Positions 8,553 through 17,088 of a stretch of DNA of 64,000 nt are shown here, piece after piece. The notes beneath the pieces are model-generated. The model saw nothing but the letters and a program-made list of their open reading frames with translations, made no database searches and was not told where the DNA came from. Within the stretch, counting starts at the first letter, position 1, and each line of letters starts with the position of its first letter. Where the stretch lies: NCBI RefSeq assembly GCF_900100885.1, contig NZ_LT629692.1, positions 372,001-436,000 on the forward strand. Reading direction: 5' to 3'. Both the position numbers and the translations under genes were made by a program. This DNA is from Microbacterium pygmaeum (GTDB lineage Bacteria; Actinomycetota; Actinomycetes; Actinomycetales; Microbacteriaceae).

Positions 8553-9574
8553 ACCGAGTCCCGCACGATCAGCTCGGTGTCGAGCATCGTGACGTGCTGC
8601 GGGCTGCGACCGGCGAGCAGGTCCAGCAGGACGCTGGCCATCTGCTCGCCCTGCGCGAGCGACGGCTGGCGCATGGTGGTCAATTTCGGCGTGACCGAGG
8701 TCGCAACCGGAGAATCGTCGAAGCCGACGATCGCGATGTCCTCCGGAACGCGGATGCCGGCGCGGCCCAGGACTGCCAGCGCGCCGCGCGCCATGAGATC
8801 GCTCGCGATGAACAGGGCGTCGAATTCCACGCCGCTCTCGAGGATGCGGCTCATCGCCGCCGAGCCGCCGTCCGCCGTGAAGTTGCCGTCCTCGACGGCC
8901 ACCTCCTCGAGCCCCGCCCCCGCCAGCGCCGCCCGATAGCCGTCGAGCCGGTCGATGCCGGCCGGCATCGTCACCGGCCCGCTGATCGTCGCGATGCGCG
9001 TGAAACCCCGCTGCACCAGGTAGTCGGTCGCCTCCCGGCCGCCCCGTACGTTGTCGACGTCGACGTAATAGGCGCTCTCGCGCTCCTGCACCGGCCGACC
9101 GCCGTAGACGACGGGGACGGCGGCGGCGATCCGGTCGATGAAGGTGTCGCTGGTGTGGTGCGAGACGATGAAGGCGCCGTCGACGCTGCCGCTGCGCAGA
9201 TACGCCGTCGTCTTGTCGCCGGGGTCGTCGCTGGCGATGAAGAGGTTCAGCACGTAGTCGGAACGCCCCAGTCGCGAGTTGATGCCCGACACGATCGCCG
9301 CGAAGAACGGGTCTCCGAAGAAGCGGGTCGTGTCCTCGGGGACGACGAGGGCAAGCGCGTGGGTCTGCCGGCTCGCCAGGGATCGCGCCGCGCGGTTGGG
9401 GACGTAGTTCAGCTCGGCGATCGCACGCCGGACCGCCTCCAGCGCGGAGGGGCTGACCGCAGTCGAGCCGTTCACCACGCGCGAGACCGTGGAGCGCGAG
9501 ACCCCGGCTGCCGAGGCGACCTCCTCGATCGTCACGTGCGCCGGGAGCGCTGCGGTGGTGATCCCCGTGTGCAT
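8549..9574 (-). CDS. LacI-family regulator of the beta-glucoside operon
   Basis: A 341-residue LacI/GalR regulator: helix-turn-helix VTIEEVASAAGVSRSTVSRVVNGS, hinge YVPNRAARSLAS, and a periplasmic-binding-protein-like sensor (VVPEDTTRFFGDPFF ... IASDLMARGALAVLGRAGIRVPEDIAIVGFDD). The start is ATG 9574 after AAGGGG. It is the last gene of the minus-strand cassette behind the GH1 beta-glucosidase (16 bases away), so it is probably a self-limiting repressor whose inducer is a beta-glucoside or its product. Three TGGGAnCGnTCCCA-like sites upstream of the cassette are the likely binding sites. Confidence 0.88.
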   Translation of the reverse strand: MHTGITTAALPAHVTIEEVASAAGVSRSTVSRVVNGSTAVSPSALEAVRRAIAELNYVPNRAARSLASRQTHALALVVPEDTTRFFGDPFFAAIVSGINSRLGRSDYVLNLFIASDDPGDKTTAYLRSGSVDGAFIVSHHTSDTFIDRIAAAVPVVYGGRPVQERESAYYVDVDNVRGGREATDYLVQRGFTRIATISGPVTMPAGIDRLDGYRAALAGAGLEEVAVEDGNFTADGGSAAMSRILESGVEFDALFIASDLMARGALAVLGRAGIRVPEDIAIVGFDDSPVATSVTPKLTTMRQPSLAQGEQMASVLLDLLAGRSPQHVTMLDTELIVRDSV

Positions 9575-9590
9575 CGTTCCCCTTCGGATG

Positions 9591-11081
9591 CTACGTCTGC
9601 GACTGGTCGGGTGCCGGGGGTGCGTCCAGGGCGCGGGCCGCGATGATGCGGGAGTACTCCAGACCGCTGTCTTTGATGGAGCGCTCCTGCGTGTCGTAGT
9701 CGACGCGGACGATGCCGAATCGCTTCTCATACCCCCATGCCCACTCGAAGTTGTCCAGGAGCGACCAGTAGAAGTATCCCCGCACGTCGACGCCGGCATC
9801 CACTGCATCGAGGATCGCACCCAGATGGGCGCGGACGAAATCGACACGGTCCTCATCGTGGACGCGGACGACGCCGCCCTCCACGACGGGCTCGTCGTCG
9901 TAGGCCGCACCGTTCTCCGTCACGAAGAGCGAGGTGCCCGCCGGCTGGGCGTACTCGGTCCACACCCGCTTCAGCAGTCGGGAGAGGCCCTCGGGCTGCA
10001 CCTCCCACTGCATGGGCGTGCGCGGAAGACCCCGCTCGTGCCAGAAGATGCCTTCCGAGGAGGGGAACGGCGATTCGCCGCGACGGTCGGTGGGGGCTTC
10101 CCCGCCGATCGGCGGCACTGCCGGAGGCGTGCCTCCGACGTACTCGCCGTGGTAGTAGTTCACCCCGAGCGTGTCGATGGGCGTGGCGATCGTCTCCAGG
10201 TCGCCGGGACGGATCGCCGCGCGCAGCGCATCGTCGGCGATCTCGTCGAAGATGTCCTGCGGGTACGCGGCTTGAAAAATCGGGTCGAGGAACCACCGGT
10301 TGAACTGCCCGTCGATGCGGCGGGCCGCATCGAGGTCGGCCGGGACGCCGGCGTCCACGGGGTCGGCCACCGTGAGGTTCAAGGTGATCCCGAGGTTCAG
10401 GGATTCGTCACGGGCGCGGAGCTCGCGCACGGTCTGACCGTGGCCGAGGAGCAGGTGGTGCGCCGCCAGCATCCCCTCGCCTCTGCTGTAGTGCCCGGGT
10501 GCGTGCAGGCCGGCGGTGTAGCTCAGGAACGACGAGCACCACGGCTCGTTCAACGTCGTCCAGACGTTCACCCGGTCGCCCAGGGCATCGTGGACATCCA
10601 GCGCGTACTCGGTGAACCGGTCGGAGGTGTCTCGGTTCGTCCAGCCTCCGCGATCCTGGAGTGCCTGCGGAAGATCCCAGTGGTAGAGGGTCAGCCACGG
10701 CATGATCCCGGCGTCGAGCAGCTCGTCGACCAGGCGCTGATAGAAGTCGACGCCTTCGGCGTTGACCACACCGCCGTCCGGGCGGATGCGGGACCAGGAT
10801 GTGGAGAACCGGTAGGTCTCCAGTCCCATCCGCTTCATGAGCGCGACGTCGTCGCGGTAGCGGTGGTAGTGGTCGCAGGCCACATCGCCGTTGTCGGCGT
10901 TGATCACGGCGCCGGGTACCCGGCTGAAGGCGTCCCAGATCGAGTCACGGCGACCGCCCTCCGCCGCCGCCCCCTCGATCTGGTACGCGGCGGTGGCCGC
11001 CCCGAAGAGGAAGTTCGAGGGGAACGGTCGAGTCTGCTTCGCGGGCACGACGGATGCGGCCTCTCGGATGTCGATGGTCAT
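9591..11081 (-). CDS. GH1 beta-glucosidase
   Basis: A 496-residue glycoside hydrolase family 1 enzyme, cytoplasmic (no signal peptide). The acid/base is Glu179 in TLNEP, the nucleophile Glu389 in VTENG, and the substrate-binding motifs FLFGAATAAYQIEG and YFYWSLLDNFEWAWGYEKRFG are intact. It should cleave beta-glucosides or cello-oligosaccharides brought in by the adjacent ABC importer. It starts one base after the permease stop codon, so it belongs to the same operon. Beta-galactosidase or beta-fucosidase side activities are common in the family. Confidence 0.92.
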   Translation of the reverse strand: MTIDIREAASVVPAKQTRPFPSNFLFGAATAAYQIEGAAAEGGRRDSIWDAFSRVPGAVINADNGDVACDHYHRYRDDVALMKRMGLETYRFSTSWSRIRPDGGVVNAEGVDFYQRLVDELLDAGIMPWLTLYHWDLPQALQDRGGWTNRDTSDRFTEYALDVHDALGDRVNVWTTLNEPWCSSFLSYTAGLHAPGHYSRGEGMLAAHHLLLGHGQTVRELRARDESLNLGITLNLTVADPVDAGVPADLDAARRIDGQFNRWFLDPIFQAAYPQDIFDEIADDALRAAIRPGDLETIATPIDTLGVNYYHGEYVGGTPPAVPPIGGEAPTDRRGESPFPSSEGIFWHERGLPRTPMQWEVQPEGLSRLLKRVWTEYAQPAGTSLFVTENGAAYDDEPVVEGGVVRVHDEDRVDFVRAHLGAILDAVDAGVDVRGYFYWSLLDNFEWAWGYEKRFGIVRVDYDTQERSIKDSGLEYSRIIAARALDAPPAPDQSQT

Positions 11082-11082
11082 C

Positions 11083-12000
11083 TCAGCCCTTCACCGCTCC
11101 GGCCATGATGCCGCTGACGAGCTGCTTGCCGGCGAAGGCGAACAGGATCAGGAGCGGGATCGTCGCCAGCAGGACGCCGGCGAGCACGATCGAGTAGTCC
11201 ACGAAGTAGTTGGACTGCAGGAGCGAGAGGGCGACCGGCAGGGTCGGGCTCTGTCGATCCAGCACGATGAACGGCCAGAAGAACTGGTTCCACGCGCCGA
11301 CGAAGGTGAACAGGAACAGCATGGCCGCGGCCGGGCGGGCGGCGACCACGCCGACCGTCCAGAAGGTGCGGAGCATGGATGCCCCGTCCACGCGCGCCGC
11401 TTCGATCAGCTCGTCGGGCACGGTCTGGCTGAGGTACTGCGTCATCCAGAACACGCCGAAGGCGCTGGTCAGCGCGGGCACGATGATCGCGCCGATCTGA
11501 CCGGTCCAGCCGAGGTCGGCGAAGAGGATGTACAGCGGCACGACGCCGAGCTGCGTGGGCACGGCGAGGGTGGCGACCACGAAGACGAGCAGCCCCTTCG
11601 ATCCCCGGAAGCGCAGCTTCGCGAATGCCCAGCCGGCGAGCGTCGAGAAGACGACGACGGATGCCGCGATCACCGTCGAGCTGAAGATGGAGTTCCACAG
11701 TGCCGGCCAGAAGTTGACCGCCGGGTTGTTGATGACGGTGATCGCGTTGGCGATGAAGTTGCCGCCGGGGATCCAGGACATGTTCGCGTCGTTGAGGGTC
11801 GACGCATCGCCCGACCCGATCAGGAACGACCAGTAGTAGGGGAAGATCGCCGAGATGACGATGACCGCCAGCCCGAGGTAGACCCAGAATCCGGGACGCG
11901 TTCCGCGGATGCGGGTGGTGCGGGCGTTGCGCCGGCGGCGTGCGTCGTTGGGGAGGTTCTCCTCGACGATCGCCAGAGGCGGGGTGCTGATGGCGCTCAC
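11083..12000 (-). CDS. Sugar ABC permease, MalG/inner-membrane type
   Basis: A 305-residue carbohydrate-uptake (CUT1) permease with about six membrane helices. The EAA loop that contacts the ATPase reads ELIEAARVDGASMLRTFWTVGVV. GTG 12000 is preceded by GGAAGGGAG and overlaps the stop of the first permease as GTGA. No ATPase gene lies in the cassette, so a shared MsiK-like ATPase elsewhere probably powers it, as is usual for actinobacterial CUT1 systems. Confidence 0.9.
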   Translation of the reverse strand: MSAISTPPLAIVEENLPNDARRRRNARTTRIRGTRPGFWVYLGLAVIVISAIFPYYWSFLIGSGDASTLNDANMSWIPGGNFIANAITVINNPAVNFWPALWNSIFSSTVIAASVVVFSTLAGWAFAKLRFRGSKGLLVFVVATLAVPTQLGVVPLYILFADLGWTGQIGAIIVPALTSAFGVFWMTQYLSQTVPDELIEAARVDGASMLRTFWTVGVVAARPAAAMLFLFTFVGAWNQFFWPFIVLDRQSPTLPVALSLLQSNYFVDYSIVLAGVLLATIPLLILFAFAGKQLVSGIMAGAVKG

Positions 12001-13043
12001 AGCTGGGCTCCCTTCCGGGCGGAGCGGCGTTTCCGGACGACACCGCGGCCGCCGTCGTCGCGGACGAGTCGCCGGGTGATGGTGAGGTTGATCAGACCGA
12101 TGGCCAGGATGATCAGGAACAGGATCCAGGCGAGGGCGGCGGCGCGGCCGAAGTTGAACTCGCCCCAGCCGATCTTGTAGAGGTACAGGGTGATCGTCAG
12201 CCACTGCTGGTCGGCGCCGCCGTTGCCGTTCTGGTCGTACATGCGCGGCTCGTCGAAGATCTGCAGACCGCCGATCGTCGAGGTGATGATGACGAAGATG
12301 AGCGTTGCCCGAAGCGACGGGAGCGTGATGCTCCAGAACTGACGGAACGCGTTCGCGCCGTCCACCGTCGCTGCCTCGTAGTACTCGCGGGGCACCGCCT
12401 GCATGGCGGCCAGGAGGATGAGGGCGTTGTAGCCGGTCCAGCGGAAGTTGACCATCGTCGCGATCGCGATGTGGCTCCAGAACGGATCCTTGTGCCAGCC
12501 GATCGCGGGCAGCCCGATGTTCGTGAGGAACGTGTTCACCAGGCCGTGGTTGTCGCCGAAGAGGTTGCTGAAGATCAGCGCGACCGCCACCGGGGCCATG
12601 ACGAACGGCAGGAGCACGCTCATGCGCCAGAAGGTCTTCGCACGGATGTTGCGGTCCAGCATCGCGGCGATGAAGATCGCGAGGACCAGCTGGGGCACCG
12701 AGGAGAGGATGAAGATGCTGAAGGTGTTGCGCAGCGCCACCCAGAACTGCTCCTGGGTCAGGATCCAGATGTACTGGTCGAGCCCGACGAAGGTTCCGGT
12801 GTTGCGCACCAGATCCCATTCCTGGAACGAGATGACGGCCGTGTACGCGATCGGGAAGAGTCCGACGATCACGAACAGGATGAAGAACGGCGAGATGTAC
12901 AGGTAGGGCGAGACCTTCAGGTCCCAGCGGCTCAGCCTGCTGCTGAAGGACATGATGTGCCGAGGGACGCGCTCGCCGTCTGCAGGGGGCTCCGGCGTCG
13001 CCGGCCGGCTTGTGCGGGTGTCGCGGGAATTTAGCGCAGTCAC
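11997..13043 (-). CDS. Sugar ABC permease, MalF type
   Basis: A 348-residue CUT1 permease. After a hydrophilic N-terminus come the membrane segments YLYISPFFILFVIVGLFPIAYT, LVLAIFIAAMLDR and others, and the EAA motif YYEAATVDGANAFRQFWSITLPSL. Start GTG 13043; an internal ATG giving MSFSSRLSRWDLK is an alternative. It pairs with the downstream permease, translationally coupled by GTGA. A strong RNA hairpin separates it from the upstream binding-protein gene. Confidence 0.9.
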   Translation of the reverse strand: MTALNSRDTRTSRPATPEPPADGERVPRHIMSFSSRLSRWDLKVSPYLYISPFFILFVIVGLFPIAYTAVISFQEWDLVRNTGTFVGLDQYIWILTQEQFWVALRNTFSIFILSSVPQLVLAIFIAAMLDRNIRAKTFWRMSVLLPFVMAPVAVALIFSNLFGDNHGLVNTFLTNIGLPAIGWHKDPFWSHIAIATMVNFRWTGYNALILLAAMQAVPREYYEAATVDGANAFRQFWSITLPSLRATLIFVIITSTIGGLQIFDEPRMYDQNGNGGADQQWLTITLYLYKIGWGEFNFGRAAALAWILFLIILAIGLINLTITRRLVRDDGGRGVVRKRRSARKGAQL

Positions 13044-13090
13044 GTGAGCTCCGTATCGGCCGTGAGAAGAGGGGATGCGAATCAGGGGGT

Positions 13091-13126
13091 GAGCGGAGGT
13101 CGCGCGGCGAGACGCGACCCCCGCTC
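13091..13126 (-). terminator. Intra-operon hairpin between binding protein and permease
   Basis: GAGCGGAGGTCGCG pairs with CGCGACCCCCGCTC (one mismatch, 8-base loop). With no T-run behind it, it is better read as an attenuating or 3'-end-stabilising structure giving more binding protein than permease. Confidence 0.6.
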
Positions 13127-13154
13127 CGATCAGAGGATCAGAACTGCCGGATCC

Positions 13155-14438
13155 TTAGAATGCCTCGACCTCGGCGACGTAGGTGTTCCACGCCGTCTTC
13201 TGGTCCTCGAGCCCGTCGAAGACGCGCGTGATGGCATCCTGCAGCGCCTGGTTGTACTTGATGAAGTCGACGCTCTTGTAGGTGTTGACCGTCACTGCCG
13301 CCGCGCGCTCTCCGAAGATCGAGCCGGTCGGCGCGTCGTTGAAGTAGGCGTTCGTCGAATCGGTGATGGCCGCCGACTCCTGCGCCTCGATCACGCTGGG
13401 GTACTGGCCCGCGTTCACGAAGGTCTTCTCCTGCGTCGCCGCGGAGGTCAGCCAGTCGGCCAGGGCGAGTGCCGCCTCGACGTTCTTGCCGTTGGCCGGA
13501 ACGGTCAGGTACGAGCCGCCCCAGTTGCCACCGCCGTTGGGGAACGCGTTGGCGACCTGCCAGCCGCTCACGTCGGGTGCGTTGCCCTCGATGATGCCGA
13601 GCATCCAGGCGGGGCACAGCATCGAGGCGAACTCGCCGTTGGCCATCGAGGCGTTCCAGTCATCGCTCCACTGGGCGGCGTAGGCCGAGTTCGGGATGGC
13701 GCGCTCGACGACCTGGTTGTAGGCGTCTTCGAGCTCCGGGTTGTCGGTCGCGACGACGGTGCCGTCGGGCTCGTCGTAGGGGAACTCGATCTGGTTGACC
13801 ATGCCCTGGAACACCGAGTGCGCGGAGTCGATCATCGGCTTGCCCGTTGCTGCCTTGTACTTGTCGGCGACGTCGAAGTAGTTGCTCCAGTCGCCGTCGA
13901 ACAGCGCGGCGACCTCATCGGGGTCGGTCGGCAGGCCCGCGGCTTCGAAGAGGTCGGCGCGGTAGCACAGCGCCTGGGGTCCGATGTCGGTGCCGAAGCC
14001 GACGAGACGGCCCTCGGGGTCGGTCGCTGCGGCTTCCTTCCAGTCCAGCCAACGGCCCTTGGCGCTGTCGGGCACCTCGGCCAGCAGGTCGGAGTACTGC
14101 ATCGCCTCGGTGAACCAGTCGACCTCGACGGCCTCGATGTCTGCGAGGCCTTCCTTGCCGAGCTTGGCGAAGTAGTTCGTGCGGGCGTCCTGCGAGATGG
14201 CCGCCTTGTTGTGGACGATCTTGATGTTCGGGTTCTCGTCCATGTACTCCTGGAGGAGTTCATCGTCGTAGCCGAAGTCGTTGAACGTGGCGAGCGTGAG
14301 CGTGATGGGCTCGTCCGGGTTCGCGGACGAGTCCGCGCCGCCGGAACCGCCGGCGCAGCCGGCGAGCACGATGGCGGTCGCGGAGAATGCGGCCACAGCC
14401 ACGGCGCCCCTACGGAAGGCACGTGAGTTCACTGTCAC
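13155..14438 (-). CDS. Sugar ABC substrate-binding lipoprotein
   Basis: A 427-residue extracellular solute-binding protein (family 1). A lipoprotein signal ends in VLAGC, followed by a Gly/Ser linker and the bilobed binding domain (LTLATFNDFGYDDELLQEYMDENPNIKIV). It would capture a beta-glucoside or cello-oligosaccharide outside the membrane for the two permeases encoded next. Start GTG 14438 follows AAAGGAG. It heads the cassette, and three LacI-type palindromes lie 69-136 bases upstream. Confidence 0.9.
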   Translation of the reverse strand: MTVNSRAFRRGAVAVAAFSATAIVLAGCAGGSGGADSSANPDEPITLTLATFNDFGYDDELLQEYMDENPNIKIVHNKAAISQDARTNYFAKLGKEGLADIEAVEVDWFTEAMQYSDLLAEVPDSAKGRWLDWKEAAATDPEGRLVGFGTDIGPQALCYRADLFEAAGLPTDPDEVAALFDGDWSNYFDVADKYKAATGKPMIDSAHSVFQGMVNQIEFPYDEPDGTVVATDNPELEDAYNQVVERAIPNSAYAAQWSDDWNASMANGEFASMLCPAWMLGIIEGNAPDVSGWQVANAFPNGGGNWGGSYLTVPANGKNVEAALALADWLTSAATQEKTFVNAGQYPSVIEAQESAAITDSTNAYFNDAPTGSIFGERAAAVTVNTYKSVDFIKYNQALQDAITRVFDGLEDQKTAWNTYVAEVEAF

Positions 14439-14506
14439 TCCTTTGTGTTGTCAGGGTTGATTCCAGGTGATCGAGGGGTGAGCGGTGCCCGCCCCGTGGT
14501 GCGCCG

Positions 14507-14520
14507 TGGGAGCGTTCCCA
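14507..14520. promoter_or_regulatory. LacI-type operator O1
   Basis: TGGGAGCGTTCCCA, arms TGGGA/TCCCA. It is the copy closest to the binding-protein gene. Confidence 0.7.
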
Positions 14521-14538
14521 TCGGCGGAAGAGACGCTA

Positions 14539-14552
14539 TGGGATCGCTCCCA
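14539..14552. promoter_or_regulatory. LacI-type operator O2
   Basis: TGGGATCGCTCCCA, same arms as O1, with its start 32 bases from the start of O1. Confidence 0.7.
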
Positions 14553-14560
14553 CGAAGTCA

Positions 14561-14574
14561 AGGGAGCGCTCCCA
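14561..14574. promoter_or_regulatory. LacI-type operator O3
   Basis: AGGGAGCGCTCCCA, containing the perfect 12-bp palindrome GGGAGCGCTCCC, 22 bases from O2 (start to start). It lies 80 bases before purS, so it may also affect that promoter. Confidence 0.7.
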
Positions 14575-14653
14575 TATCGCGGTCACGGTTGCATCACGGC
14601 CGCCTCGCCGGGGCGCCGTAGACTGGGAGGACACGCCCGCCTGGAGGATTCCG

Positions 14654-14902
14654 ATGCCCACCATCGTCGTCGACGTCATGCCCAAAGCCGAACTGCTCGA
14701 CCCGCAGGGCAAGGCCGTCTCCGGCGCCCTCGCGCGGCTCGGCGTCGATGCGTTCACCTCGGTGCGGATCGGCAAGCGCTTCGAGCTCACCGTCGAGGGC
14801 GAGGTCGGCGAGGACGTGCTCGCCAAGGCCCGGGAGATCGCTGACGACATCCTCTCGAACTCGGTGATCGAGGACGTCGTGGGCATCGAGGTCGTCGAAT
14901 GA
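14654..14902 (+). CDS. purS: FGAM synthase subunit PurS
   Basis: An 82-residue small subunit of phosphoribosylformylglycinamidine synthase, which bridges PurL and PurQ. PTIVVDVMPKAELLDPQGKAV and the central GVDAFTSVRIGKRFEL are characteristic. ATG 14654 follows TGGAGG. It overlaps purQ by four bases (ATGA). The large subunit gene purL is not adjacent and is not in the window. Confidence 0.95.
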   Translation: MPTIVVDVMPKAELLDPQGKAVSGALARLGVDAFTSVRIGKRFELTVEGEVGEDVLAKAREIADDILSNSVIEDVVGIEVVE

Positions 14903-15606
14903 CCGCGCGGATCGGGGTCATCACCTTCCCCGGTTCGCTCGATGATCGCGACGCGCAGCGCGCGATCCGGGTCGCCGGAGGCGAGCCGGTGGCGCTGTGG
15001 CACGGTTCCCACGATCTCGAGGGAGTGGACGCGCTCGTGCTCCCTGGAGGCTTCAGCTACGGCGACTACCTGCGAGCGGGCGCGATCGCGGCCCTGGCTC
15101 CGATCATGAGCGAGGTGAAGGATGCCGCGGCCCAGGGCATGCCTGTGCTCGGCATCTGCAACGGCTTCCAGATGCTGGTCGAAGCGCAGCTGCTGCCCGG
15201 CGGGCTGATCCGCAATGCGCATCAGCAGTTCATCCGCCGCGACCAGAAGCTGCGGGTGGAGAACGCGTCGACAGCGTGGACCTCGGAGTTCACTGCGGGC
15301 GATGAGATCGTGATCCCGCTGAAGAACGCGGACGGCGGGTACATCGCCGCGGAATCGGAGCTGGACCGGCTGGAAGGCGAGGGGCTGGTCGCGTTCCGCT
15401 ACCTGGGCGTCAACCCGAACGGATCGCTGCGCGACATCGCGGGGCTCACGAACGAGCTCGGCAACGTTGTCGGCCTCATGCCGCATCCGGAGCACGCCGT
15501 CGAGCCCGGCTTCGGACCCGATACCGCCCTCGCGATGCGCTCCGGGATCGACGGCCTGCCGTTCTTCACCTCGGCCATCGCCGCCGTGGTGGGCGCCGCG
15601 GCCTGA
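14899..15606 (+). CDS. purQ: FGAM synthase glutaminase subunit PurQ
   Basis: A 235-residue class I glutamine amidotransferase that supplies ammonia to PurL for the FGAR to FGAM step. The catalytic triad is visible: Cys87 in GICNGFQ, and His196 and Glu198 in MPHPEH. The LPGGFSYGDYLRAGAIA loop is diagnostic. It is translationally coupled to purS. It converges with the next gene; a small GACCG/CGGTC hairpin follows its stop. Confidence 0.95.
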   Translation: MTARIGVITFPGSLDDRDAQRAIRVAGGEPVALWHGSHDLEGVDALVLPGGFSYGDYLRAGAIAALAPIMSEVKDAAAQGMPVLGICNGFQMLVEAQLLPGGLIRNAHQQFIRRDQKLRVENASTAWTSEFTAGDEIVIPLKNADGGYIAAESELDRLEGEGLVAFRYLGVNPNGSLRDIAGLTNELGNVVGLMPHPEHAVEPGFGPDTALAMRSGIDGLPFFTSAIAAVVGAAA

Positions 15607-15625
15607 CCGAATCGGTCGGCGAAGA

Positions 15626-16057
15626 CTAGACCGTCCCCGCGGGCGGCCACACCCCGATGATGATCGCCATGATCAGCACCGTCACCAGCTCGTGCGCGAT
15701 GTTCAGCACCGTCAGCGACGAGGGGCGACCTTCGAATGCGTCGTGCGTGATGAACCGCGCGGCGGTGAAACCCGCCCAGAGGGCCACCGCCGTGACGATC
15801 GCCGTCCACAGGTAGCCGCCGCCGTAGAAGTGCCAGGCGATCGCCGTGGAGCCGGCCAGCACCCACGCCGTCACGAAGCTGACCAGCACGGTCACCAGGA
15901 TCGCGATGGTCGCGCTGGCGGCGGGCCGGTCCATGTCGACGTTCGCGAGCCTGGACCAGCGGGTGCCGAACACCCGCCTCGCGTACCAGATCGAGCCGAC
16001 GAGCATGCTCGAGGCCGTCGCCAGGAGCACCGCCCAGTAGTTGATCTCGGGAACCAT
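15626..16057 (-). CDS. DUF1761-type membrane protein
   Basis: A 143-residue protein with four predicted membrane helices: INYWAVLLATASSMLVGSIWYA, ATIAILVTVLVSFVTAWVLAG, LWTAIVTAVALWAGFTAA and LVTVLIMAIIIGVW. The order and the GSIWY motif after helix 1 fit DUF1761, whose function is unknown. ATG 16057 follows AGGAGG. It converges with purQ and is divergent from the dehydrogenase gene. Confidence 0.75.
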   Translation of the reverse strand: MVPEINYWAVLLATASSMLVGSIWYARRVFGTRWSRLANVDMDRPAASATIAILVTVLVSFVTAWVLAGSTAIAWHFYGGGYLWTAIVTAVALWAGFTAARFITHDAFEGRPSSLTVLNIAHELVTVLIMAIIIGVWPPAGTV

Positions 16058-16132
16058 GGGAGCCTCCTCTGCGCACGATGCGCTGTGGGAAGGGTATCGC
16101 CGCGGTCCGCGCGGCGGAGCCCAGCGCGCCGG

Positions 16133-16138
16133 TAGCGT
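16133..16138 (+). promoter_or_regulatory. -10 box TAGCGT, leaderless start
   Basis: TAGCGT, six bases, then GTG 16145. Confidence 0.55.
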
Positions 16139-16144
16139 GGACGG

Positions 16145-17077
16145 GTGACCTCCGGCATCCCGAATCTGACCGTGACCGTCCCGACCGAGCAGCTCGCTGC
16201 CGACATCGCTCCCGTCCCGGACGGCGTCGAGGTGATCGTGTGGGCGATGGACAGTCCCGCCCCTCGGGAACGCATCGACATCGTGGTGCCGCCGTACATG
16301 ACGATGGGCAGAGTGCTCTCGATGCTCGACGGGATCGAGGTGGGCTTCGTCCAGGGTCAGTCGATCGGCTACGAGGGCGTCGGCGATCTGCTGCCCGAGG
16401 GCATGGTGTTCGCGAATGCGTCGAGCGTCCACGAGACCTCCACGTCCGAGCTGGCCCTCGCCCTCACGCTCGCGGCCCAGCGGCATCTGCCGGCGTACGT
16501 CCGCGCGCAGGACGAAGGCAAGTGGGCGCCCGATTTCGCCGACAGTCTCGCTGACCGCCGCGTGCTGGTGCTCGGCTACGGCGGCGTCGGCAAGGCGATC
16601 GCCGCACGGTTGCTGCCGTTCGAGGTGCGGCTCACCGCCGTGGCCTCCCGCGCACGAGACGAGGATGGGATGCCGGTGCACGGCGTCGACGAACTCCTCG
16701 AGCTCCTGCCTGAGACCGACATCGTGATCGCGAGCCTGCCCGGCGGCGAGGCCACCAGGCATCTGCTCGACGATGACGCACTGTCGGCACTCCCCGACGG
16801 AGCCCTGGTCGTCAACGTCGGCCGAGGCCCGCTCATCGACACCGATGCGCTGGTGGACCACGTACGGCGTGGGCGGATCCGGGCGGCGCTGGATGTCACC
16901 GACCCCGAGCCGCTGCCCGCGGACCACCCGCTCTGGAGGCTTCCCGGAGTGCTGATCGCCCCCCACGTCGGTGGCGCGTCCAGCGCGATGCGCCCTCGCG
17001 TCGCGAAGCTCGTGCGGACGCAGATCGAGCGTGCGGTCGCCGGCGAGCCGCCCGTGAACGTCGTGATCGGCGGCTGA
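16145..17077 (+). CDS. D-isomer-specific 2-hydroxyacid dehydrogenase
   Basis: A 310-residue NAD(P)H-dependent dehydrogenase of the D-2-hydroxyacid family. The Rossmann fingerprint is VLGYGGVGKAI (about residues 142-152) and the catalytic set is Arg227 (VNVGRG), Glu255 (DPEPLP) and His274 (APHVGG). It probably reduces a 2-ketoacid such as glyoxylate, hydroxypyruvate or phenylpyruvate. Glyoxylate is consumed by the aminotransferase in the purine island 15 kb away, but there is no direct link. The N-terminal domain is short for the family. Confidence 0.85.
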   Translation: MTSGIPNLTVTVPTEQLAADIAPVPDGVEVIVWAMDSPAPRERIDIVVPPYMTMGRVLSMLDGIEVGFVQGQSIGYEGVGDLLPEGMVFANASSVHETSTSELALALTLAAQRHLPAYVRAQDEGKWAPDFADSLADRRVLVLGYGGVGKAIAARLLPFEVRLTAVASRARDEDGMPVHGVDELLELLPETDIVIASLPGGEATRHLLDDDALSALPDGALVVNVGRGPLIDTDALVDHVRRGRIRAALDVTDPEPLPADHPLWRLPGVLIAPHVGGASSAMRPRVAKLVRTQIERAVAGEPPVNVVIGG

Positions 17078-17088
17078 CCGCCGCCCGC

